A stretch of 11,403 nucleotides of DNA. It comes from an uncultured SAR116 cluster alpha proteobacterium (lineage in GTDB: Bacteria; Pseudomonadota; Alphaproteobacteria; Puniceispirillales; Puniceispirillaceae). The stretch lies in assembly GCA_902520575.1 (NCBI GenBank), contig CABYOG010000031.1:1-11403 (forward strand), written 5' to 3'. Position 1 is the first letter of the stretch, and each line of letters starts with the position of its first letter. This document shows positions 1 through 6,204 of this stretch, piece after piece. The position numbers and the translations under genes were made by a program. The notes under the pieces are model-generated. The model searched no databases. It was not told the DNA's origin and was given only the letters and a program-made list of their open reading frames with translations.

Positions 1-611
1 TCAGTCACGAGCTTTTGTGCATCACTTACATCGCAGCAGACAAACTGAGCCCATTCCGTGCTCAATCCTGCCTGATGTAATATTTTAATAAATGCCTCAC
101 AGCTAAGTGGCGTATCGTCTGCCGGTTTCACTATGACCGGGTTTCCAGCGGCAACAGCTGGTGCCACCTGATGAACGATTAAATTTAATGGATGATTAAA
201 TGCAGAAACAGCGACCACAATCCCAATGGGTTCTTTAGTTGTAAACGCTATTTTACCTTCACCAGCTGAAGTTAAATCCATAGGGATTTCCATGCCTGCA
301 TTATTTGCAATTTCAGCGGCGCAAGTTTCCACTCCATCAATAGCCCGCTCCACTTCAACTTTTGCGTCAATTAGAGGCTTTCCGCCCTCTGAAGCAATAA
401 GTAAGGCAAGCTCATCTGCTCTTCCTTTCATGATTTCTGCAGTTTTTTTTAACACCGCTATTCTCTCATGCTTTGGGAGTCCTTTTTTATTTGCCTTATG
501 TGTTTTTTCAGCAATGGCCAATGCTGTATCCACCTCACTCGCAGACGACAGTTTCACTTCGCCTACTGGTGAACCATCAAAGGGATTGGTTACCTCTAAT
601 CGATGCATCAT
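1..611 (-). CDS. Aldehyde dehydrogenase family protein, N-terminal part (runs off the left edge)
   Basis: This is the N-terminal ~203 residues of an NAD(P)-dependent aldehyde dehydrogenase, read by translating the minus strand; the rest, including the catalytic cysteine, lies outside the window. Visible hallmarks are the FNHPLN segment, whose Asn is the conserved oxyanion residue of the family, followed by the cofactor-binding stretch AAGNPVIVKPADDTPLS with its conserved Lys. The text between (GGKPLIDAKVEVERAID, then MEIPMD) resembles the lactaldehyde/non-phosphorylating glyceraldehyde-phosphate dehydrogenase-like branch, but the substrate cannot be fixed. I chose the ATG at 611 because GAGGG sits 5 nt upstream. 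An in-frame ATG at 623 would overlap the acetolactate synthase stop codon as ATGA but has no ribosome site. Either way the gene is translationally coupled to the upstream synthase, so the two probably act in one pathway. Confidence 0.93.
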   Translation of the reverse strand, partial: MMHRLEVTNPFDGSPVGEVKLSSASEVDTALAIAEKTHKANKKGLPKHERIAVLKKTAEIMKGRADELALLIASEGGKPLIDAKVEVERAIDGVETCAAEIANNAGMEIPMDLTSAGEGKIAFTTKEPIGIVVAVSAFNHPLNLIVHQVAPAVAAGNPVIVKPADDTPLSCEAFIKILHQAGLSTEWAQFVCCDVSDAQKLVT

Positions 612-621
612 TGAGTCCCTC
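612..621 (-). promoter_or_regulatory. Ribosome binding site that decides the aldehyde dehydrogenase start
   Basis: On the minus strand GAGGG (621-617) is followed by ACTCA and then ATG at 611. The site lies across the end of the acetolactate synthase gene (stop 622-620), so ribosomes ending the first gene can restart directly. The alternative ATG at 623 lacks any purine-rich site. Confidence 0.5.
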
Positions 622-2266
622 ATACAATTGGCTTGTGATCTCTTAAATCAGTGATCAACTCTTTTACATTTTGTGAATAATCAACTGGCAAATCGACCAC
701 ATGCACTCCGCCTTCTCTGTAGGCACGATCTATTGTCTCAACAAAACCAGTCACGCTCGAAATTCTATGTCCGCGAGCCCCGTATGCCTCAGCATATTTT
801 ACGAAATCCGGGTTTTCATACTCTAATCCCCAATCTTTAAAACCAGCCCCTGCCTGTTTCCAACGGATCATTCCGTAAGAGTTGTCATTCAGAATTAAAA
901 CAACCAGATTTAAATCCAATCTAACAGCTGTTTCCAATTCCTGACTATTCATCATGAAACCACCATCACCACAAATTGACATCACTTTGCGGTTTGGGTG
1001 TATCATCGCAGCAAGCATTGCAGAGGGTAATCCCGCTCCCATAGTTGCTAGAGCATTATCTAGGAGGATTGTGTTGGGCTGAAATGCAAGATAGTTTCTA
1101 GCAAACCAAATTTTGTAAACGCCATTATCGAGAGCTATGATATCATGATATCCCATCAAATTTCGAATTTCTGAAACAATGTGTTGTGGCCGCATTGGAA
1201 ACGATGGCTCGTCATCAAGTCGGTAGATTTCCCTTTTGACGTTATCCCTAACTTTTTCAAAATCTCTCAAGTCCAAATCAAGCTTTGACCCAAGAGCGGC
1301 CGCCAATGCATCAACAGACAAAGCGATGTCACCAACGACTTCTATTTGTGGAAAATAAACTTGATCCACTTGAGCTGATTTGTAATTTATGTGGATCACC
1401 TTTGCGCCGTTATGTTCCATGAAAAAGGCCGGTTTTTCTACGACATCATGGCCAATATTAATTATTAGGTCAGCCTCTTTGATATAATCATGCAAATAAT
1501 CTTTATCTGAAAGCGCTGCAGTCCCTAAGAAATAATCCGAACTTTCATCGACAACGCCCTTTCCCATCTGAGTATTACAGAAGGGTATACCGATCAAACC
1601 GATGAATTCGGAAATAGCTCGTCTGGCTTCCTTCCGATTTGCTCCAGCACCTATCATCAACAATGGATATCTGGCATCCTTAATTGAATTGGCAGCCGCA
1701 TTTATGACGTCTTCACCTGCTACCGCATAAAACCTCTTGTGGGGTGGAATTAAATCCACCACATCCGATTTCTCTTCTGCAATATCTTCCGGCAACTCAA
1801 GCAATACAGGGCCAGGCTTTTCTTCCTCAGCAACGCGAAAAGCTTCTCTCACTAGTGATGGGATTGTATTACCATTGACAATTTGCTTTGTCATTTTGCA
1901 TATGGGCGCAAACAAATGAACAACGTCCACTATCTGAAATTGCCCCTGCTTCGACTTTTTTATCGGTTTCTGGCCAGTAATCATCACAAGAGGAAAACCT
2001 CCAAGAAATCCATAGGCCGCAGGTGTTGTGAAGTTTGTCGCGCCAGGCCCCAATGTAGCAAGACATACTCCAGCTTTCCCAGTAAGCCTGCCGTAGGTAG
2101 CAGCCATGAATGCCGCGCCTTGTTCATGCCTCGTCAAAATAAGTTTGATCTGTTTAGACTTTCGGAGAGATTCCAAAATATCCAAATTTTCTTCTCCAGG
2201 GATTCCAAAAATATACTCCACACCTTCATTCTCCAGAGCTTGGATAAACAGATCTGACGCTTTCAT
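620..2266 (-). CDS. Acetolactate synthase, catabolic AlsS-like thiamine diphosphate enzyme
   Basis: This 548-residue protein belongs to the thiamine diphosphate decarboxylase/synthase superfamily and most resembles acetolactate synthase, which condenses two pyruvates to 2-acetolactate plus CO2. The catalytic Glu is E48 in TRHEQGAAFMA. The cofactor motif begins GDGGFMM at 433 and closes with NDNSYG at 460-465. The middle domain reads NIGHDVVEKPAFF, without the RFDDR-type FAD site of anabolic IlvB; this fits the FAD-less catabolic (AlsS) type. No regulatory small subunit lies next to it, which also argues against a biosynthetic IlvBN pair. The ATG at 2266 follows AAGGAG by 5 nt. A TTG at 2299 would add 11 residues but would abut its own ribosome site and lie almost at the predicted transcript start. 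The gene overlaps or abuts the aldehyde dehydrogenase downstream. A related 2-oxoacid-decarboxylating role remains possible. Confidence 0.93.
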   Translation of the reverse strand: MKASDLFIQALENEGVEYIFGIPGEENLDILESLRKSKQIKLILTRHEQGAAFMAATYGRLTGKAGVCLATLGPGATNFTTPAAYGFLGGFPLVMITGQKPIKKSKQGQFQIVDVVHLFAPICKMTKQIVNGNTIPSLVREAFRVAEEEKPGPVLLELPEDIAEEKSDVVDLIPPHKRFYAVAGEDVINAAANSIKDARYPLLMIGAGANRKEARRAISEFIGLIGIPFCNTQMGKGVVDESSDYFLGTAALSDKDYLHDYIKEADLIINIGHDVVEKPAFFMEHNGAKVIHINYKSAQVDQVYFPQIEVVGDIALSVDALAAALGSKLDLDLRDFEKVRDNVKREIYRLDDEPSFPMRPQHIVSEIRNLMGYHDIIALDNGVYKIWFARNYLAFQPNTILLDNALATMGAGLPSAMLAAMIHPNRKVMSICGDGGFMMNSQELETAVRLDLNLVVLILNDNSYGMIRWKQAGAGFKDWGLEYENPDFVKYAEAYGARGHRISSVTGFVETIDRAYREGGVHVVDLPVDYSQNVKELITDLRDHKPIV

Positions 2267-2271
2267 GACAG

Positions 2272-2277
2272 CTCCTT
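2272..2277 (-). promoter_or_regulatory. Ribosome binding site of the acetolactate synthase gene
   Basis: AAGGAG read on the minus strand lies 5 nt before the ATG at 2266. It supports this start over the TTG at 2299. Confidence 0.6.
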
Positions 2278-2308
2278 CAGCATTTCCTAAAAGTAACAAC
2301 TCCTTAAG

Positions 2309-2337
2309 ATGCTAAACTCTCCTTGTTTTAATTTCAA
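2309..2337 (-). promoter_or_regulatory. Sigma70-type promoter of the acetolactate synthase-aldehyde dehydrogenase operon
   Basis: On the minus strand, TTGAAA (2337-2332, five of six matches to the -35 consensus) is separated by exactly 17 nt from TAGCAT (2314-2309, four of six matches to the -10 consensus). The predicted transcript start near 2302 gives a leader of roughly 35 nt to the ATG at 2266. It lies downstream of the terminator at 2417-2452, so the operon is a separate transcription unit. Confidence 0.5.
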
Positions 2338-2416
2338 AATGTTTCTGGTTACACCTGAAATGCCGACACGTTTTATCAAAATTTCGCTATAGCCATTCCC
2401 ACGAGAGAACTACTGG

Positions 2417-2452
2417 AAAAAATAAGGCGGGTTAATGCCACCCGCCTTATTA
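2417..2452 (-). terminator. Rho-independent terminator after the epimerase gene
   Basis: A perfect 12-bp stem (2421-2432 with 2440-2451) with G+C-rich centre GGCGGGT/ACCCGCC closes a 7-nt loop. On the minus strand it is followed by a T-rich run (2422-2417), and it sits about 25 nt beyond the epimerase stop codon. The plus-strand side is also T-rich (TTATTTATTTTT), so the element could work in both directions, but no plus-strand gene reads into it. Confidence 0.85.
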
Positions 2453-2474
2453 TTTATTTTTAGTCAAAATACCG

Positions 2475-3362
2475 TTACGTCTGTTTACGCCAATCGTGCT
2501 GCGGTATAAAACCTAAAACCTTTTTTATTTTCTCATTAGAAAACAAAGACTCATACGGATCTACATCCCTTTTTAAGGGAACCTTGGGATAAAATTTCTT
2601 AAGGATATCTTCTGTCGTCAGGTTTACTGAATTCTGATCATTAGAAACATTGAAAACCTCATAACCCAAACCGTCCTTCGATAAACATAAATCAACAGCC
2701 TGACCTAAATCACGAGCATCTATATAATTGAAAGCGTTTGGCAATCTAACTCCGGGGTTTTTGCAAAAACCTTCAAACAGATGATATTCGTCTGGCTCTA
2801 CAACGTTTCCTATACGCAATCCATAAATATCAAAACCTGTCCGGCGCTGGAACGCTTTGGCAGTTTCTTCATTGACGACTTTTGACATTGCATAACTGTC
2901 CATAGGGCGAGTTTCATCCTCTTCAAAGATAGGAAGCGATAAAGGTGCAGGCTTGTTGTGCGAAAAACACAGACCGTAGACAGTTTCTGATGAAGCAAAA
3001 ATTATCTTCTTTATGCCAAGCTTAACTGCAGCCTCAATAATATTGTAAGTACCCATTACATTCACTTTATAGGTTTCAATATCACTCGCCTGCAGTATCC
3101 GCGGTATTGCCGCAAAATGCACAACTGCATCATAACCCAACGGCGTTTGTCGCTGGCGTAATTCATCCCTGTTCATATGTGCTGACATAGAAGAAAAAAC
3201 TTGTGCAGGGTCAGTGACATCAACTTTCAAATAATCTAACCCTTCTTGATTTACCTGCGTAATATCAGCGTTGAGGACGCGGTGGCCTTTTTGAATCAAA
3301 TAGGCAGCAACATGCTTTCCTGCTTTACCACTTGCGCCAGTGAAATAAATTCGTTTTTGCAT
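2475..3362 (-). CDS. NAD-dependent epimerase/dehydratase (extended short-chain dehydrogenase)
   Basis: This 295-residue protein is an extended SDR, cytosolic, probably acting on a nucleotide sugar or a free sugar or uronate. The Rossmann cofactor loop is TGASGKAG at 8-15. The active-site residues are in IFASSETVYG (Ser124/125) and SYAMSK (Tyr157, Lys161), and the segment YIDARDLGQAV (213-223) is typical of the family. The length suits epimerases and uronate-dehydrogenase-like members; the exact substrate cannot be told. The ATG is preceded by GGAG 9 nt upstream. The gene has 73 nt between it and the four-cysteine gene upstream, and a strong terminator follows it, so it may be its own unit or the end of a longer one. 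No glycan genes are next to it. Confidence 0.92.
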   Translation of the reverse strand: MQKRIYFTGASGKAGKHVAAYLIQKGHRVLNADITQVNQEGLDYLKVDVTDPAQVFSSMSAHMNRDELRQRQTPLGYDAVVHFAAIPRILQASDIETYKVNVMGTYNIIEAAVKLGIKKIIFASSETVYGLCFSHNKPAPLSLPIFEEDETRPMDSYAMSKVVNEETAKAFQRRTGFDIYGLRIGNVVEPDEYHLFEGFCKNPGVRLPNAFNYIDARDLGQAVDLCLSKDGLGYEVFNVSNDQNSVNLTTEDILKKFYPKVPLKRDVDPYESLFSNEKIKKVLGFIPQHDWRKQT

Positions 3363-3394
3363 ATGTCTGCTCCAAAAAAGAGTAGCTAAAATTT

Positions 3395-3427
3395 TGAAAA
3401 GGCTCGCATGAGATACCTCTCAAAGCC
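3395..3427 (-). terminator. Possible weak terminator after the three-small-gene operon
   Basis: On the minus strand an interrupted stem is formed by GGCT (3427-3424) with AGCC (3404-3401) around TGAGA/TCTCA (3422-3418 with 3413-3409) and a 4-nt loop, followed by TTTTCAAAATTTT. It lies just past the stop codon of the four-cysteine gene. The internal mismatches and short T-run make it a weak call. Confidence 0.35.
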
Positions 3428-3436
3428 AGTGCGAAA

Positions 3437-3661
3437 TCAGACCCTTTTCACCGTTAAATAAGTCTCAGCTTTTGAAGACAGAAACTTTGTCCAGTCCGCC
3501 TTGTTCATAATTTCTGCTCTGCCGTTCTTAATTGCATATCTGCATGACGAGTTCAGACAAATTTCTTCTTTATGTGGGAGACTTTCATCTTTGTATTTCC
3601 AGCTAGTGTAGCCACAACTGTTACAGGTTCCGTTTTCTTGTCTGTTTATGTCATAAATCAC
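3437..3661 (-). CDS. Small four-cysteine protein, possible zinc ribbon, function unknown
   Basis: A 74-residue soluble protein that I do not recognise as a named family. It has two cysteine pairs, C13/C16 (TCNSCGY) and C35/C40 (ICLNSSC), separated by about 18 residues; this spacing is compatible with a small zinc ribbon. There is no signal peptide or membrane segment. Its ATG overlaps the stop of the upstream lipoprotein gene as ATGA (3661-3658), so it is translationally coupled. It is the last gene of a three-gene set of overlapping small genes. The overlap and the clean cysteine pattern are the main reasons for calling it real. Confidence 0.6.
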   Translation of the reverse strand: MIYDINRQENGTCNSCGYTSWKYKDESLPHKEEICLNSSCRYAIKNGRAEIMNKADWTKFLSSKAETYLTVKRV

Positions 3662-3867
3662 ATCACACCATCACATTCCTCAAATCCACTTTCCCAGCCG
3701 CTCTGATAATAAACATCACCCATTTTATTTTTTACCTCTGGAAGAGAGAGAGATGCGGCTATTTTGGATTTGCACCCATCCACGTAACCTCTGTTGTGAT
3801 TTGCACTTTCCTTTGACACGGTTGTGCAACCTGATAACAGGAATATGCTGAATAGCAGCACACGCAT
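3658..3867 (-). CDS. Small outer-membrane or periplasmic lipoprotein, function unknown
   Basis: A 69-residue predicted lipoprotein. The N-terminus MRVLLFSIFLLSGC is a short signal peptide ending in the lipobox LLSGC, so Cys14 would be lipidated and cleaved before. The mature part is about 55 residues and has two similar segments, GYVDGCKSK (27-35) and YQSGWESGFEEC (54-65). Their cysteines, C32 and C65, could form a disulfide in the periplasm. Its ATG shares one base with the stop of the YdhR-like gene (TGATG at 3869-3865), and its stop overlaps the next ATG. The strict overlaps imply coupled expression of all three genes. No function can be assigned. Confidence 0.72.
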   Translation of the reverse strand: MRVLLFSIFLLSGCTTVSKESANHNRGYVDGCKSKIAASLSLPEVKNKMGDVYYQSGWESGFEECDGVM

Positions 3868-4172
3868 CAGGCTAAGATTTCCCCAGTTATATTGTCCACA
3901 ATTACCGGGTTTTCAAAATACTCTATATCAGGTTTTGAATATCTGTTTGTTAGCCATTCAATTCTGGCATCATCAAACCAATTGTCGGCATCTTTCCTGC
4001 ACTCAAAACAATAAATGCCACCGCCAATCGATTTATCTAAATCGCATATGTAGTTTTTGCGGATTAGTCCTTTTGTATCCCTGTACATAGGGGCTGTTTC
4101 CTCAAACTTTCCTTTCAGTGCAGTAAGGTCAAGATCTTTAGGAATTTGAAAGGTCACTTTCACAATAATCAA
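3867..4172 (-). CDS. YdhR-like putative monooxygenase (dimeric alpha-beta barrel)
   Basis: A 101-residue protein resembling E. coli YdhR and related small ferredoxin-like-fold proteins of the antibiotic-biosynthesis monooxygenase group. Shared features are a first strand MIIVKVTFQIP, a helix, GLIRKNYICD, and the characteristic GGIYCFECRKDADNWF (50-65, YdhR has a matching GGIY stretch). The family forms dimeric barrels; enzyme activity is mostly unproven, so monooxygenase is a family label only. The start is a TTG at 4172, supported by an excellent ribosome site (GGAGGAGG, 6 nt upstream). It heads a tight three-gene unit with the lipoprotein and the four-cysteine protein. Confidence 0.82.
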   Translation of the reverse strand: MIIVKVTFQIPKDLDLTALKGKFEETAPMYRDTKGLIRKNYICDLDKSIGGGIYCFECRKDADNWFDDARIEWLTNRYSKPDIEYFENPVIVDNITGEILA

Positions 4173-4178
4173 ATAGAG

Positions 4179-4186
4179 CCTCCTCC
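4179..4186 (-). promoter_or_regulatory. Strong ribosome binding site for the TTG-initiated YdhR-like gene
   Basis: GGAGGAGG on the minus strand lies 6 nt before the TTG at 4172. Together they fix this unusual start. No later ATG would keep the first beta strand of the fold. Confidence 0.6.
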
Positions 4187-4204
4187 GTCTCTTTGAAAAA
4201 ATTT

Positions 4205-4240
4205 TTTAAAAATAAGAAGGGAGATGAATTTGCATCTCCC
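4205..4240 (-). terminator. Rho-independent terminator of the cupin-membrane protein operon
   Basis: On the minus strand GGGAGATG (4240-4233) pairs perfectly with CATCTCCC (4226-4219) across a 6-nt loop and is followed by TTCTTATTTTT. It lies 16 nt past the stop of the membrane protein gene. Confidence 0.8.
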
Positions 4241-4255
4241 CACAACATTTGATAT

Positions 4256-4666
4256 TCACATGTAAATGATATGCTGCATCCCAAACATGATGTAGAGATG
4301 ACAAACTAATAATATACCTGCAACTATTGTGCCCTCATGGGTTGGGTTGACCCCTTCAACTTCCGCCCATTTTCCATTAACTGTGAGATAGCTCATTACT
4401 AGCATGGCTGCTGACTGAATGGTCCCATATGCAAATATAGCCCATGCTCCTGCTGGGGATGTCATCAACAAGATGGCGTAGACAATATTCTGTGAACCTA
4501 CGTTAACGCCAGCAAATCTTACCATCCAGGCTGCGCCTGCTCCAATACCCCACTGTTCAATCGCTGCATCAGTTTGAAATGTACAGCGGAAACCATAGTA
4601 AAGCCCCATCAAAGTGGGTATCAGAATGGCGCCAAAACCAACTATACCTCCTGTATTCTCCAACAT
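4256..4666 (-). CDS. Small multi-helix membrane protein, function unknown
   Basis: A 136-residue, very hydrophobic protein with about four membrane helices (roughly 5-25, 43-68, 72-95 and 112-134). I do not recognise its family. Polar or charged residues are concentrated in loops at 30-38 and 97-112 (NGKWAEVEGVNPTHEG). The ATG at 4666 follows AAAAGGGG closely; a TTG at 4756 would add 30 residues of charged, cysteine-containing sequence with no ribosome site, so I reject it. It is downstream of the cupin gene on the same strand, with 114 nt between them and a shared terminator at the end. This suggests the pair works together, perhaps in sensing or handling a small molecule, but that is only inference. 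Confidence 0.8.
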   Translation of the reverse strand: MLENTGGIVGFGAILIPTLMGLYYGFRCTFQTDAAIEQWGIGAGAAWMVRFAGVNVGSQNIVYAILLMTSPAGAWAIFAYGTIQSAAMLVMSYLTVNGKWAEVEGVNPTHEGTIVAGILLVCHLYIMFGMQHIIYM

Positions 4667-4780
4667 ATTTTTCCCCTTTTCTGTGCCACACTCAATTTCC
4701 CAGCATTTCGCGTGGATCAAAATGCCGGACAACCTTCTGGACTTAAGTTTAAACAATTTTATCCAGAAAAATGAGCGATT

Positions 4781-5137
4781 TTAATGACTGTCGCCCCACG
4801 CTCCGTGAAACTCATATGCAACAGCCTTGCTGTCACCTACAACCCAAGCATCGTGTCCTGGTTCAATGGCATAGGCGTCTCCGGCTGAGTAAGTAATTTC
4901 ACTGCCATCGTTATGCTGGCATGTAATAGTACCCTCAACTATCACGCCAACGTGTTTTGCCTGACAGCTGTCTGTTCCTACAACTGGCTTAATGTCATTG
5001 GACCATTTCCATCCTGGCTGGACAGTCAACTTCATGACCCTTTGACCTAAGACATTCACTGTTTCGACCCTTGCATTATTGGGTGTTGATACTTCATCTG
5101 CATCCTTGGAAAAATTCTTCGCTTCTAAACTTGGCAT
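4781..5137 (-). CDS. Cupin-fold protein
   Basis: A 118-residue single-domain cupin (small beta-barrel). Cupin motif 2 is clear: GDAYAIEPGHDAWVV at 86-100, with the usual G-x5-P-x-G-H order. Motif 1 is degenerate: the stretch CQAKHVGVIVEGTITCQHNDG (58-78) keeps one His at 62 and the Glu at 68 but not the full HxH pair, so metal binding may be altered or absent. There is no signal peptide. The ribosome site AAGGAGG lies 5 nt upstream of the ATG. Cupins of this size include isomerases, dioxygenases and ligand-binding proteins; no specific reaction can be assigned. It is the first gene of a two-gene unit with the membrane protein. Confidence 0.88.
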   Translation of the reverse strand: MPSLEAKNFSKDADEVSTPNNARVETVNVLGQRVMKLTVQPGWKWSNDIKPVVGTDSCQAKHVGVIVEGTITCQHNDGSEITYSAGDAYAIEPGHDAWVVGDSKAVAYEFHGAWGDSH

Positions 5138-5246
5138 TATTCCCTCCTTAATCTTTTTTTAGATTGTTACTGCTTAGAATAATAAGCAAGCCTTTTTGCA
5201 TGCTTGTTGCTGAAGCATTACGCAATCATGAGGAATAAGGTGATAC

Positions 5247-5255
5247 ATTATACCA
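5247..5255 (-). promoter_or_regulatory. Extended -10 promoter of the cupin operon
   Basis: On the minus strand TGGTATAAT (5255-5247) matches the extended -10 consensus TGnTATAAT exactly. No convincing -35 is present, as is usual for extended -10 promoters. The leader to the cupin ATG would be about 100 nt and contains a short imperfect hairpin (CAAGC/GCTTG, 5204-5187), which might be regulatory. Confidence 0.5.
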
Positions 5256-5421
5256 TATGGATCCGTCCATACCTGAAGCAGCTCTGATATGAGGCCGTAT
5301 AGACTAAGAGTATTGTGAAGAAGTTGTTGGAATTTTAAGTGACCTAATAAATCACTAGCATATTAAAACGGCGCAGGCTTGCTCCAGCTACTTTCTATTA
5401 TAATCCGCTGAATTTATCCTG

Positions 5422-6147
5422 TCAGTCAGAGATGCACCTAAAGCCAACATAGACAACAGCCATACCCTCAGGCTTTGTTGCCCCATAATTGGCCTTCATC
5501 TGACGCTGGCCATACCACCATGAACCACCCATAGTCGCCTGATGCCCATTATCACTGGGCAGTTTAGCCCATTCCCAAACATTTGCACCCATATCATAAA
5601 GCCCATTTACCCACCGCTTGCTAACGCCAACAGGCGCATGGCCCAGCCCTCTGTTTAGAACATTGCCAAAATTGGATTTCTTGCCGGCAAGAAGTGTTTC
5701 AGCATCGTAATCAGACAAACAGTTTACACCGATAGGATTCTCTCCCGTCGGGTATGGATAAGTCGTTCCCTGAATATAGCCGTCTGTTGGGGCGACTCTC
5801 TTTTCAGTATACCCTACCTCCACTCACTCTTCCTTTGTTGGGAGTCTTTTGTCTTTCCATTTGCAGTATTGCTCAGCTTCAGAATAGGTGACATGCACAG
5901 CTGGTTCATTTAATGTACCAATTGCTCCATACGGTGCACGCCAATTCCAGTCTGGTTTAACAATCCACCCAGCCTCATATACCATCCCACCATGTTACTC
6001 TGCGTGCGTAATCATGCCAGATGAAGCTACAAATTCAGAAAACTCACCAATCGAGACGTCAGTTTCATCCATTGTGGTTGCATTAGCACAAGTTCCTATT
6101 AATAAAGTTACGAAAATATATAAAAAAGGTCTCATAACAATACTCAT
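5422..6147 (-). pseudogene. SUMF1/FGE-like secreted protein gene with two in-frame stop codons
   Basis: Translating 6147 to 5422 on the minus strand gives one continuous 241-codon frame resembling the formylglycine-generating-enzyme/SUMF1 domain family, broken only by TAA at codon 51 (5997-5995) and TGA at codon 108 (5826-5824). There is no frameshift. The start has a signal peptide (MRPFLYIFVTLLIGTCANA from the second Met, codon 5). Then come MDETDVSIGEFSEFV, a WNWRAPYG segment, EPAVHVTYSEAEQYCKW, KRLPTKEE-stop, GLYDMGANVWEW, MGGSWWYG and a final YVGFRC, all family hallmarks in the right order. The TGA falls where the family has an almost invariant Trp (RLPTxxEW), one base from TGG. The TAA can derive from AAA (Lys) by one change. 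The C-terminus lacks the paired catalytic cysteines of true FGE, so even the intact form was probably not a sulfatase activator. Likely a recent pseudogene; readthrough or sequence error is possible. Confidence 0.82.
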
Positions 6148-6204
6148 TCAAAATTTTCAATACCAACAATTACAGTTTTTGCAGAACAGAATGTTACCTC
6201 AATT

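Noticed and set aside
226..654. Plus-strand 142-codon open frame
   Set aside because: It is antisense to the aldehyde dehydrogenase, whose frame carries clear family motifs.
1869..2257. Several overlapping open frames on both strands
   Set aside because: All are shadows of the acetolactate synthase gene in other frames.
2263..2283. Six-codon upstream ORF (MLKELS) on the minus strand overlapping the acetolactate synthase ATG as ATGA
   Set aside because: It could be a leader peptide, but it has no regulatory codon run, its possible ribosome site is too far away (about 14 nt) and lies at the predicted transcript start. Most likely chance.
4667..4756. 30-residue N-terminal extension of the membrane protein from a TTG codon
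   Set aside because: There is no ribosome site, the composition is unlike the rest of the protein, and a good ribosome site precedes the ATG at 4666.
5338..5356. AGTGA/TCACT hairpin downstream of the SUMF1-like gene
   Set aside because: The stem has only 5 bp, with a 9-nt loop and no T-run, so it is not a credible terminator.
5422..5823. A separate 133-residue protein starting at GTG 5823
   Set aside because: It is the C-terminal half of the broken SUMF1-like gene; the same frame continues upstream through a TGA with family motifs and a signal peptide.
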